Source of the DNA: a virus
Direction: 5' to 3' (one strand)
IMG/VR virus record: IMGVR_UViG_3300029923_000036
Coordinates: 1-44,473 of that record
Length of the DNA: 44,473 nt
In this document: one piece after another, positions 8,542-15,797 of the stretch
Layout of the letters: each line of letters begins with the position of its first letter
Position numbering within the stretch: the first letter of the stretch is position 1
Notes under the pieces: generated by a model
The model's database searches: none
Told to the model about the DNA's origin: nothing
Seen by the model: the letters and a program-made list of their open reading frames with translations, nothing else
Translations under genes and position numbers: made by a program

Positions 8542-8898
8542 TTATAATAACCATTCTTCTAACATTCCTTTTAAAATTATTTCTTTAGTTAATCCTATTT
8601 CTTCACACTTCTTATCAAAATCTTCTATAAGTTCTCTATCCAGTCTTACACTTAAAACTTTAGTAGTTATTTTTTGTTTCTTTGTAAACTCCATACCCTT
8701 TTTAGTTTGCTCTTTAACTTTAGCAACATTAACAGTACCCAAATATTCCATAGCTTCATCTTTGGTTTTAAAACTTTTATATACAGATGGGTATCCTAAA
8801 ACTAACTTCTGACATTCAGTCCATGTATTTACTATCTTATCCTTAACACCTTTACCTTCTTTTATTGCATAATATTTCTGTTTAACTTTTTTAGCCAT
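8542..8898 (-). CDS. RNase H1 hybrid-binding (viroplasmin-like) domain fused to ribbon-helix-helix
   Basis: 118 residues. Residues 6-54 match the N-terminal hybrid-binding domain of RNase H1 (also in caulimovirus viroplasmin): YYAIKEGKG, NTWTECQKLVLGYPSVYKSF and TKDEAMEYLG. In RNase H1 this domain grips RNA-DNA hybrids. No RNase H catalytic domain follows. Instead, residues about 78-118 (TKVLSVRLDRELIEDFDKKC, then GLTKEIILKGMLEEWL) form a ribbon-helix-helix DNA-binding unit. The fusion suggests a protein that recognises DNA and an RNA-DNA hybrid together, e.g. at an R-loop or priming site (inference). It has its own terminator and is isolated between two gene-free regions. Both domain calls are from pattern, not a search. 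Confidence 0.8.
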   Translation of the reverse strand: MAKKVKQKYYAIKEGKGVKDKIVNTWTECQKLVLGYPSVYKSFKTKDEAMEYLGTVNVAKVKEQTKKGMEFTKKQKITTKVLSVRLDRELIEDFDKKCEEIGLTKEIILKGMLEEWLL

Positions 8899-9442
8899 AA
8901 TTTCTCCTTTTAATCTATAGAATATATTTTAAGTTTACACTTTATCTAAAAAAATAACAACATCACTCAAAACCACTCTCACATCAATTCTCCCACTCTA
9001 AAATCCTCCCTAACTAACTATTACCTAAAATCCTTAACACATATCTTACAATCCATCTCTAAGCTTGTCTAAATTCAATAATCATAAAAACCAATACATA
9101 AATAATAATTATCCAAAACAAAAAAGAAACCATTCTAAACTAATAAAAGTTCAAAACAGTTTCTTAATAGTGGTTGATAGGTATTAAATTATAAAATATT
9201 TGAAAAACAAAAAAAGTAAATGAAACAATATAATCTACACAAGAATATTATAACCCAAACCAACCATATATTTCTACTAAAAAATAATACCAGTTTGTAA
9301 TTATACTAAAAATATCATATCTAAGTCAATCTACCATAGGGAGGGGCTATATTTTAAAATCCAGAATCTAAGTACCTATATATACTACCTACCCTATATA
9401 AAATCCTATAAATAATCAAACTAAATCAAAACATAAAAAAAT
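8899..9442. other. Gene-free A/C-rich stretch
   Basis: About 545 bases with no credible gene. The plus strand is extremely G-poor (9001-9060 has 19 C and no G). One G-rich island, ATAGGGAGGGGCTAT near 9337-9351, stands out and could form a small hairpin. No repeat array or RNA gene is supported. Confidence 0.5.
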
Positions 9443-9465
9443 AAGACCATACAAAATATGATCTT
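9443..9465 (-). terminator. Rho-independent terminator
   Basis: AAGACCATA (9443-9451) pairs with TATGATCTT (9457-9465); on the minus strand a TTATTTTTTTATG tail follows. It ends the 9491-10157 pair. Confidence 0.8.
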
Positions 9466-9490
9466 AATAATATCCCAATAACAAAACAAT

Positions 9491-9790
9491 CTATATTCTA
9501 GCAATTTCTAAATATTCTTTCATTAATTCCTTAGTATCAACCTCATTATATTGTTGTAAAAGGTCTACAGTAACATCTCCTAATTGATTCGCTTCATTCC
9601 CAATCAACATTAAAGCTACAACTTGAACTACAAATATCAATTCTAAAGTCACAATACCTAACAAATTTCTATTAGTTATTATATTAAATACAGTATTATC
9701 TATTCTGCTATGTTCTCTTCTAATTTCTCTTAATGTAATTTCACCTGTTTTATATTTATTGTATTGGTCAATTGTCATTATTGTTTTCAT
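9491..9790 (-). CDS. Small membrane protein (tandem paralogue A)
   Basis: 99 residues with a single strong hydrophobic segment (LLGIVTLELIFVVQVVALML, about 43-62). The N-terminus (MTIDQYNKYKTGEITLREI) is paralogous to the neighbour at 9768-10157 (MSINQFFEMEHGKISLEQI). In both, a short soluble G-x-I-T/S-L-x-x-I motif precedes the membrane part. The C-terminus is acidic. The start ATG 9790 lies inside the end of the upstream gene (23-nt overlap) and follows AAGGAG. Function unknown; the context (FtsK-like ATPase and other membrane proteins nearby) fits a membrane-associated transfer or partition unit, but this is weak. Confidence 0.6.
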   Translation of the reverse strand: MKTIMTIDQYNKYKTGEITLREIRREHSRIDNTVFNIITNRNLLGIVTLELIFVVQVVALMLIGNEANQLGDVTVDLLQQYNEVDTKELMKEYLEIARI

Positions 9791-10157
9791 TATCTATTTG
9801 CTCCTTATTATTTAATTTCTTATATTCTGATATTTTTGCACATTTGTATCCTATTATATACCAACAAATAATAACCATTAATACAAATATACTTTGTCTT
9901 GTAATTGTTGGAATTGGTTCTATTAAACTATTAAATCCTGTTGCAATAACTTGTTTTTCTTTTACAGTTTCTCCTACTGGTATTGTAAGCAAGTTAGTTG
10001 TAAAGAATAAAGTTATGGCAAATCTTCTTAACTTTTTATCATTAATAATTTTAGTGGTAAAGGATTCTAAATTATTATCTTTTATTATTTGCTCTAGAGA
10101 TATCTTACCATGTTCCATTTCAAAAAATTGATTTATACTCATGGTTATTTCTTTCAT
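9768..10157 (-). CDS. Small membrane protein (tandem paralogue B)
   Basis: 129 residues from ATG 10157, chosen for AAAGGAG 6 nt upstream; an in-frame ATG at 10175 has no site. Two hydrophobic segments, about 46-62 (FAITLFFTTNLLTIPVG) and 88-107 (SIFVLMVIICWYIIGY), flank an external loop. The C-terminus is Asn/Lys-rich. The N-terminal 30 residues align with the downstream gene. The two-helix form resembles VirB2/TrbC- or TcpE-like small subunits in size only; no family is claimed. Confidence 0.6.
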   Translation of the reverse strand: MKEITMSINQFFEMEHGKISLEQIIKDNNLESFTTKIINDKKLRRFAITLFFTTNLLTIPVGETVKEKQVIATGFNSLIEPIPTITRQSIFVLMVIICWYIIGYKCAKISEYKKLNNKEQIDNENNNDN

Positions 10158-10223
10158 ACATTCTCCTTTATACATAAAATTGTTTATTTAGTTAATACTA
10201 TATTTAAAGTGAGGTGGTTATAA

Positions 10224-10292
10224 ATGTTTGCATTTACTATAGGTGTAATAACCTGTTATACAGTAGTTGTAGGGATAATAACATTTTTATAG
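10224..10292 (+). CDS. 22-residue hydrophobic peptide
   Basis: ATG 10224 follows GTGAGGTGG, and the product MFAFTIGVITCYTVVVGIIT + FL is a single membrane helix. It resembles the very small DUF3789-type phage peptides (M-x-A/F-F-x-I-G-x-x-x-G). It is divergent from the membrane protein pair. With so few residues the call rests on the ribosome binding site and the composition. A type I toxin-like peptide is another option. Confidence 0.35.
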   Translation: MFAFTIGVITCYTVVVGIITFL

Positions 10293-10387
10293 ATTAATTA
10301 ATTAATTTGCATATATTATTGGTGTATAGTCAAATGTTATATTTATCTTAAGTCTATTCTTAATTGGATAGGCTTCTTTTTTATATT

Positions 10388-10546
10388 CTAATCCTTTTTA
10401 TTTAATTCATTTTCCATAGCTAGTTTAAGAACATCCTTAATATATCCTGACTTTGAAGACTTATTATTGAGCCAATTATATAATTCCATATCTAAATCAT
10501 TATTTCTCTTAAATGATACATGAATTACAATAGGTTTATTATCCAA
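10388..10546 (-). CDS. Ribbon-helix-helix protein, TTG start
   Basis: A 52-residue gene starting at TTG 10546, with AAAGGAG 7 nt before. There is no in-frame ATG before codon 20. The product begins MDNKPIVIHVSFKRNNDLDM and continues ELYNWLNNKSSKSGYIKDVL: a beta strand followed by two helices, the Arc/CopG layout. Likely a small DNA-binding repressor, perhaps of its own or neighbouring genes. It is a second ribbon-helix-helix protein within 2 kb of the one at 8542-8898. Confidence 0.6.
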   Translation of the reverse strand: MDNKPIVIHVSFKRNNDLDMELYNWLNNKSSKSGYIKDVLKLAMENELNKKD

Positions 10547-10658
10547 TCTCAATCTCCTTTTCTCATTCTTTATATTAGTAATATATGACTAAAATTAGCT
10601 AAGTGTTACTATTTTTAAATATATTTTAGAAAAAATTGGTAATAAATACAAAATAAAA

Positions 10659-10686
10659 AAGGACTACCATATAATTAGTAATCCTT
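10659..10686 (-). terminator. Rho-independent terminator
   Basis: AAGGACTAC (10659-10667) pairs with GTAATCCTT (10678-10686), 9 bp with one G-T; a TTTTTTATTTTG tail follows on the minus strand. It ends the gene at 10769-11032. Confidence 0.75.
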
Positions 10687-10768
10687 AAATAAATATACTT
10701 ATAAGTTATTAAATACCATTTAACTTCTCTATATAAAGAGTTATTAAATACCACATATAATTTTATGT

Positions 10769-11032
10769 TTAATTTTCCTTTTTAATATTAAACCTAACTA
10801 GCTCTATTTTCTTTTTGGTCTTGCTAGTTATAACATACTCTTCATCGTTTATAATACATTTATCATAAATTCCAAACATGTACCATTTTGTTTCCATCAT
10901 TAGTTTTAAAATCTCATTTGTATTAAGTTTATTTAATGTATTTATATTTATATTTTTAACTGTAATCTCAACTTCATTATCTAATATAAAACTTGTATTA
11001 ACTACTAATTTATAATCTTCCTCGCCTGCCAT
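10769..11032 (-). CDS. Hypothetical protein, 87 aa
   Basis: I do not recognise this protein. It is beta-rich: MAGEEDYKLVVNTSFIL, EVEITVKNI, then a helix (TNEILKLMMETKWYMFGIY) and paired strands at the end. No membrane segment or metal site. The start ATG 11032 follows AGGGATAGGA. It stands alone, with a terminator downstream and a gene-free stretch upstream. Confidence 0.55.
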   Translation of the reverse strand: MAGEEDYKLVVNTSFILDNEVEITVKNININTLNKLNTNEILKLMMETKWYMFGIYDKCIINDEEYVITSKTKKKIELVRFNIKKEN

Positions 11033-11555
11033 TCCTATCCCTCAAATCAATTACTTTATATATTATATGCTAGTCCTTAAAAATAATTTACACTTTTTAT
11101 TATATTCATGTATAATATCTTATCCATAAGGTAATACTATTACTGTATACAATCCTAAACATAAAACTGAACACAAGTCGCAATTCAATTCCTTAAACAA
11201 CTGTCTTCGCTTTTCGGTCTAATTACTCTTATTTCTCCTCCCCTATTACTTTTATTATCTTATTGAATAAATTCAAGCCCTCTATGACTCACTTTAGAGC
11301 CTCCAATGGTCAATGAGTCAATGATATAGAATACTACAAATAAAAATACAATTGAAACATACTACTAAAACTGATTATAAATAAGCACAAAATAAAAGGA
11401 CTAGTCTAACTACTAATTAAACGTAATCCTCAAATAGAATATATGTAAGATAAAAGTAAGGAGAAAATAGAAATATAAGCTAGTGCAAAAATGCAGAAAT
11501 CAAATATATTATCTATTTCTCACTTACCAAAGTAATAAAGCTAGACCTAAGAAAA
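11033..11555. other. Gene-free A/C-rich stretch
   Basis: About 520 bases without a credible gene, C-rich over G on the plus strand. It contains an imperfect hairpin TGACTCA ... TGAGTCA at roughly 11286-11315, and pyrimidine-rich tracts near 11225-11260 (TTATTTCTCCTCCCC). I cannot support an RNA gene or origin here. Confidence 0.4.
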
Positions 11556-12143
11556 CTATGCTTCTTTTGGTAAAATCAAATTATTACTTATGAATTCAGT
11601 TAGGTACTGATAGTCAGCTTTTGTTAATACAGAGCTTTTACTTAGAGTATAGATTTCATGCATATCATTCTTAAATTCAAAACCTTTATAAACTTCTATA
11701 TGAGTACCAAGTCTATAGATCAATTCTGATTTTAGTTGTAATATACATTGTCTATTCATTAGTTTGTTCTTTACACTTGCCTTAAGTACATTACTAAACT
11801 CCATATAACCATCAGTAGTAACAACCTTTAATTTATGCTTGTCTTCCACTGTATTAGGCTTTTGGATTGACTTTGGCATATTTGTATTAGTATCATTACA
11901 TTTACCTTCAGAATCTAATCCTATAAATTTAAGACCACCTAGAATAAGATTAAATAAGAATACAACTATAATAGGTATCATTGGTACTAATAATCCTACT
12001 GATAATATTGCAACAGCAATTCTCTCAAAGACTGTATCCATTGCATTGTATAACATTAGAACATTCATTGCTAAGAATCCTAAGATACCACTAAATATTA
12101 ATGATTGTCTAATACTTTTTTTAAACATGCTTTGTTTTTTCAT
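11556..12143 (-). CDS. Two-helix membrane protein with soluble C-terminal domain
   Basis: 195 residues. Hydrophobic segments at about 13-32 and 40-72 (the second long, with a proline kink, LVPMIPIIVVFLFNLIL) are followed by a soluble domain (about 85-195) of alternating strands and helices ending NLILPKEA. The positive-inside rule puts the N-terminus in the cytosol. The ATG overlaps the upstream stop by 4 nt (12140-12143), so the two genes are coupled. It belongs to the 11.5-15.7 kb group with the FtsK-like ATPase. No family recognised. Confidence 0.6.
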   Translation of the reverse strand: MKKQSMFKKSIRQSLIFSGILGFLAMNVLMLYNAMDTVFERIAVAILSVGLLVPMIPIIVVFLFNLILGGLKFIGLDSEGKCNDTNTNMPKSIQKPNTVEDKHKLKVVTTDGYMEFSNVLKASVKNKLMNRQCILQLKSELIYRLGTHIEVYKGFEFKNDMHEIYTLSKSSVLTKADYQYLTEFISNNLILPKEA

Positions 12144-12688
12144 TTAATTTTCCTCCTTTTGTATTTAAAAATTGCTTTGATTCTTGATATTATTGATTTT
12201 TCAACTATACAATATTCATCATTTTTAATTACACACTTAATATGATAATCTTCATTTAAAAAATGTTGTAATTTATCATATTGAAGATATTCTAATGTTT
12301 CTAAATTAATCATATCAAATGAACACCAATCGTCTGTATCTGTAATTATGAATCTAGTGTCATCATCCATTATTAGAATATTACCAGTACATAAATCTTT
12401 GTTTGAATATTCTCTTTGTAAAATCTCATTGGAGTTAAATTTTATAAGATAACCATCATTCTTAATAATTCTTTTTATTTGAAATTTACCATTATCTAAG
12501 AACTCGTCAACATGTTCATAATATAGAGTAATTAAATTTTCTAAATCCATAGCATAAAAAGAACTTCTAGTTACAGTAATGAAGAATTTGCTATCATCAT
12601 TTAATATAACTATATCTCCTACTTGAATATTTTCTTTATCTTCATTTGTAATTTCTTGATTTTTATTAATATTTAATTTTAAGTTCAT
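12140..12688 (-). CDS. Protein with an internally duplicated domain, 182 aa
   Basis: The protein consists of two tandem copies of a roughly 65-residue unit. Copy 1 (about 21-84) has GDIVILNDDSKFFITVT, a YAMDLENL segment, HVDEFLDNG and IKNDGYLI. Copy 2 (about 100-163) has GNILIMDDDTRFIITDT, SFDMINLETL, KLQHFLNED and IKNDEYCIV. Each unit looks like a small beta-barrel with a D-D-x-K/R-F loop. The C-terminus is strongly basic (KAIFKYKRRKIK), suggesting nucleic acid or membrane contact. Start ATG 12688 follows AAGGAG. No known family. Confidence 0.65.
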   Translation of the reverse strand: MNLKLNINKNQEITNEDKENIQVGDIVILNDDSKFFITVTRSSFYAMDLENLITLYYEHVDEFLDNGKFQIKRIIKNDGYLIKFNSNEILQREYSNKDLCTGNILIMDDDTRFIITDTDDWCSFDMINLETLEYLQYDKLQHFLNEDYHIKCVIKNDEYCIVEKSIISRIKAIFKYKRRKIK

Positions 12689-12719
12689 TTACTATCTACT
12701 CCTTCGTATTTTTAAATTT

Positions 12720-12848
12720 TTATCTACTATACTTTACACACATCTTATCTAATCTTTCTAATTTTCTCCAGTTAATGGTGTCCTCACCTTTGCTATTTTC
12801 TTTCATAAAACTTCTGTAATAATAGTTATAAATTAAATCTTTAATCAT
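12720..12848 (-). CDS. Hypothetical protein, 42 aa
   Basis: ATG 12848 with AAAGGAG 9 nt before it. The peptide is helical and basic (MIKDLIYNYYYRSFMKENS, then NWRKLERLDKMCVKYSR). No known family. It sits 21 nt downstream of another small gene and 31 nt upstream of the duplicated-domain gene, all on the minus strand, so probably one transcript. Confidence 0.5.
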   Translation of the reverse strand: MIKDLIYNYYYRSFMKENSKGEDTINWRKLERLDKMCVKYSR

Positions 12849-12869
12849 ATTTACATTCTCCTTTGTAAT

Positions 12870-13037
12870 TTAAAATAGTTCTATTTCTTCAGTATCTTCA
12901 TTGATTTCAAATCCATTATTATCATATAAACCATCTATAAGTGATTCTAAATCAAATGTATTGGAACAAAGACAATTTACATTAGTGTTATTTATTTCGT
13001 TATATCTTTGGATTATTTCATCAAATGTTACTATCAT
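12870..13037 (-). CDS. Acidic hypothetical protein, 55 aa
   Basis: ATG 13037 follows AAAGGAG. The product is acidic, with a CLC pair at residues 22-24 and a C-terminal run of Asp/Glu (NEDTEEIELF). No known family. A small acidic protein within a transfer/partition gene group could be a partner or inhibitor of a basic neighbour, but nothing shows it. Confidence 0.5.
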   Translation of the reverse strand: MIVTFDEIIQRYNEINNTNVNCLCSNTFDLESLIDGLYDNNGFEINEDTEEIELF

Positions 13038-13119
13038 TTGTATAATCTCCTTTCTTAATTAATTCATATATTTAATATATGTACTGGGGCTATAATTAAC
13101 ATTCACCCCACTATATTGC

Positions 13120-13746
13120 TCATGACATTACTATTTTTTGTAATAAATCAGTAAAATTATAATCTAAACCTATAATATCAAAATCTTCTCTGTCACTTGA
13201 TTCACATTTTCCGTTGTAGTTTATTATCATAACGTCTGGAAACCAATCATCTATATCGTAATGTTCTTTATACCATGCTTGAACTTCTTCGCTATCATAT
13301 ATTGAGTTATACTTTTCTCTTGGATTGGTTTTATGATGTTTGTCAAATTCTATTAGATAAGAATTAAATTTAGGTTTTCCATTAATATTATTGTGAAATA
13401 TGATATGTGCATCGCTTCTTCTTTTTGATAGTGACCAAGTTTCTTCTAGCTTAAAATAATTCACTTCAGTTACTATACTGTTTATTTCTGCATAGAGATT
13501 TAATAAATAATAACTATGGTCTGATATTGTATTTTTACTAAATTGATATATTAATTCTTTCCCATATTTGTTTTTATTAGCTACTATATCTTTGTTGTTT
13601 GTTAACCTTGTTAATACTCTTCTTGCCATGTCTATTTTACATTTGTCATCTTTATAGAATAAATTAGCACATATTCTAGTGGTTATAAATCCATATTTTT
13701 CTATGAAGTTAAGTATATTTCTTACCTTTTGTGTATATCTAATCAT
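13120..13746 (-). CDS. Replication-relaxation-like winged-helix protein
   Basis: 208 residues. The N-terminal 65 residues form a winged helix-turn-helix (ILNFIEKYGFITTRICANLF, then ARRVLTRLTNNKDIV). The C-terminal part has an alpha/beta core (SDAHIIFH, YLIEFDKHHKT and WFPDVMIINYNGK), a PD-D/ExK-like arrangement seen in the replication-relaxation family of Gram-positive conjugative elements, which is usually encoded beside FtsK/TcpA-type ATPases. Here it lies directly after such an ATPase (2-nt gap). The assignment is by pattern and context. A DNA-binding accessory of the ATPase is the most likely role. Confidence 0.55.
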   Translation of the reverse strand: MIRYTQKVRNILNFIEKYGFITTRICANLFYKDDKCKIDMARRVLTRLTNNKDIVANKNKYGKELIYQFSKNTISDHSYYLLNLYAEINSIVTEVNYFKLEETWSLSKRRSDAHIIFHNNINGKPKFNSYLIEFDKHHKTNPREKYNSIYDSEEVQAWYKEHYDIDDWFPDVMIINYNGKCESSDREDFDIIGLDYNFTDLLQKIVMS

Positions 13747-13748
13747 TC

Positions 13749-15434
13749 TTATTTTCTCCTTTCTTGATATTTACTCCATTTTGATTGTTTTGATTCTCTT
13801 GATTTTTTAGTAAAATCTATAGTTTTTTTAACATTTTCTTCTGATTTTTGTTCTTTTTCAGTATTTTCTTGTTGTTTTTCTTGATTTTCATTAATTAATA
13901 GTTCATTTTCTTTTTGAACAATATTCCCTTGATTGTCCAATTCCATAAACTCTTTATCTTTTTCTATTAATGGCTTTAAATAATCAATAACCATTTTAGA
14001 ATCTAAATATAATGTTTTCCCATGATATATTTCATCTGCAACTGCAATAAATTCTCTTTGTTTCTTTTGTCTAATTGCTAATGATGCCAATTCTCCTTCT
14101 CCTAATATAGTTAATGCACTAGCAGTATTGGGAAAATAAAAACAAATTTGATTCCCTAAATTTCCCTTTACATCTCCAGACATATGAGTAAGTGAACCTC
14201 TTTGAGTACAGAGAATACAATAAACTCCACTTGATCTACCTTCTCTAGCAAGCTTCCACATTAAAGCATTACATTTTTCTTTATCTTTTTTCTCATTATC
14301 ATTTTCTTCAGCACCATTTACTGCAAAACTTGCGACCTCATCAATACAAAAGTATATAAGTGGTAACTTTATATCATGACAATCATTATATTCATAAACA
14401 TTGGTGATGCTTCCACTATCATCAACTTCATCAAACATTTTATTACGTCTTGAAACTTCTCTGCTTAGATACCTTAATTCTTTTAAAGCTGATTTAGTAT
14501 CCTTAGCGTAATATTTGCAGTGTTTTATATTTTTAAACATTCTAAGATCTTGCTTATCACTCAGCATACAAATTGCTAATTGAACTAAACTTTCGTCATT
14601 ACTTAATACTAAATTTAATAATCCCATTATCATAGATATAGTTTTTCCAGAACCTGCTGAACCTCCGATAAGAACATTTGGGCTGGTTTTAAAATTTAAT
14701 ATAATAGCCTTATAAGCATGTGTCATTCCATTATATAACTCCCAAGGTTTAACTTTAATTGGTTCATATTTTTCTTTATCAGGAACTTTAGTATTCATTA
14801 TTTCTATACTTGTTTGATTTTTAGTATCATCAAAATGTAGGGAGCAAATTCCAAATATTTTATTTAAATCAACTATATTTTCTTCCAATACATCATAACT
14901 AAGTCCATTTGGAATAGAAATTTTAAAGTTATAACCTATTAGCACTTTGTTTCCCTTTTTATCTAGTTTAGTGGGATGATATATTTTTTCAGATTCATCT
15001 AACTTGAATGTTTCACCATTACCATTCCTTTTTTTAGAGTCAGCAAATGCACTATACCAATTGAATTTGATTGAGTCTATTTCATTAATATCTAATCCTT
15101 GCAAATGACATCTCATGTATATACTTGATTTAGTAGAACTATATTCTGCTATTACTTCACCTCTATAAACTACCCCGATTGCAGGTAACAACTTTCTAAA
15201 ATCATTTAAACTTTTTCCGTAAGGCATTACTACTATTACATCAAATCCATAATGTTTTATAAATATATCTTCTAGTACATAGTAGTTTGCTTTTTTATTA
15301 AAATCACTATAAGTTTTATTTGTTGGTACATCTTTACTTAAATCAATACTATTAACTCTTTCCATTAATATTTTCCATTTATTTTTTATGTTGTTTTTAA
15401 CTTGATGCTCTGCAAAATAACTACTTAACTCCAT
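13749..15434 (-). CDS. FtsK/SpoIIIE-like DNA translocase
   Basis: 561 residues. Walker A GGSAGSGKT at 257-265, Walker B with acid IYFCIDE at 360-366, and the downstream AREGRSSGVY and LCTQR (sensor-like) segments are those of FtsK/SpoIIIE ATPases. About 240 residues precede the motor, without membrane helices, so this is not a typical FtsK; it looks like the plasmid/phage type (TcpA/TraB relatives), which pumps double-stranded DNA. The C-terminus is a Glu/Lys/Gln-rich coil ending in a basic cluster. The small membrane protein just upstream (2-nt gap) may supply the membrane anchor. Role: DNA transfer or late segregation of the element (inference). Confidence 0.85.
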   Translation of the reverse strand: MELSSYFAEHQVKNNIKNKWKILMERVNSIDLSKDVPTNKTYSDFNKKANYYVLEDIFIKHYGFDVIVVMPYGKSLNDFRKLLPAIGVVYRGEVIAEYSSTKSSIYMRCHLQGLDINEIDSIKFNWYSAFADSKKRNGNGETFKLDESEKIYHPTKLDKKGNKVLIGYNFKISIPNGLSYDVLEENIVDLNKIFGICSLHFDDTKNQTSIEIMNTKVPDKEKYEPIKVKPWELYNGMTHAYKAIILNFKTSPNVLIGGSAGSGKTISMIMGLLNLVLSNDESLVQLAICMLSDKQDLRMFKNIKHCKYYAKDTKSALKELRYLSREVSRRNKMFDEVDDSGSITNVYEYNDCHDIKLPLIYFCIDEVASFAVNGAEENDNEKKDKEKCNALMWKLAREGRSSGVYCILCTQRGSLTHMSGDVKGNLGNQICFYFPNTASALTILGEGELASLAIRQKKQREFIAVADEIYHGKTLYLDSKMVIDYLKPLIEKDKEFMELDNQGNIVQKENELLINENQEKQQENTEKEQKSEENVKKTIDFTKKSRESKQSKWSKYQERRK

Positions 15435-15436
15435 TA

Positions 15437-15718
15437 TTATCTGTCCTTTCTTTTATTAATTTTTTCAATTAATTTTGTCAATTCACTATCATCGGATAAA
15501 CCATCATTTTTTAGTGCCTTTAGAAAATGTTTTGTAAGTATAGGTGCAAATCCAACCATTGTGCCCTCTATCAACAACCACCATGGAGCGACTCCAGTTC
15601 CTCCAGCGAATGTAATCATAGTTCCAGCTTTATATAATCCATAAAATTTTGTAGAAAACATAAATGTTTCTGCTCCCAAAATACCCCAAGCACTGCCATA
15701 TATAATTTTCTTAATCAT
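15437..15718 (-). CDS. Small membrane protein, probable partner of the FtsK-like ATPase
   Basis: 93 residues with two hydrophobic segments: about 6-40 (glycine-rich, AWGILGAETFMFSTKFYGLY) and 44-62 (APWWLLIEGTMVGFAPIL), then a charged cytosolic tail ending EKINKRKDR. The start ATG 15718 follows GAGGAG. It is the first gene of the minus-strand unit running into the ATPase with a 2-nt gap, which suggests it anchors the motor at the membrane. No family recognised. Confidence 0.6.
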   Translation of the reverse strand: MIKKIIYGSAWGILGAETFMFSTKFYGLYKAGTMITFAGGTGVAPWWLLIEGTMVGFAPILTKHFLKALKNDGLSDDSELTKLIEKINKRKDR

Positions 15719-15797
15719 GTATAACTCTCCTCTTTTTTGTTTATACTATATGTATATTCAGTTATTCTAAAAATGTGCTTAAAGGAGGTAGTTTTTT

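Noticed and set aside
11395-11440. Terminator hairpin AGGACTAG...GTAATCCT
   Set aside because: The stem is short and interrupted with a long loop; not convincing.
13085-13115. Terminator TGGGG...CCCCA
   Set aside because: Only a 5-bp stem with a long loop and no T-run on the minus strand.
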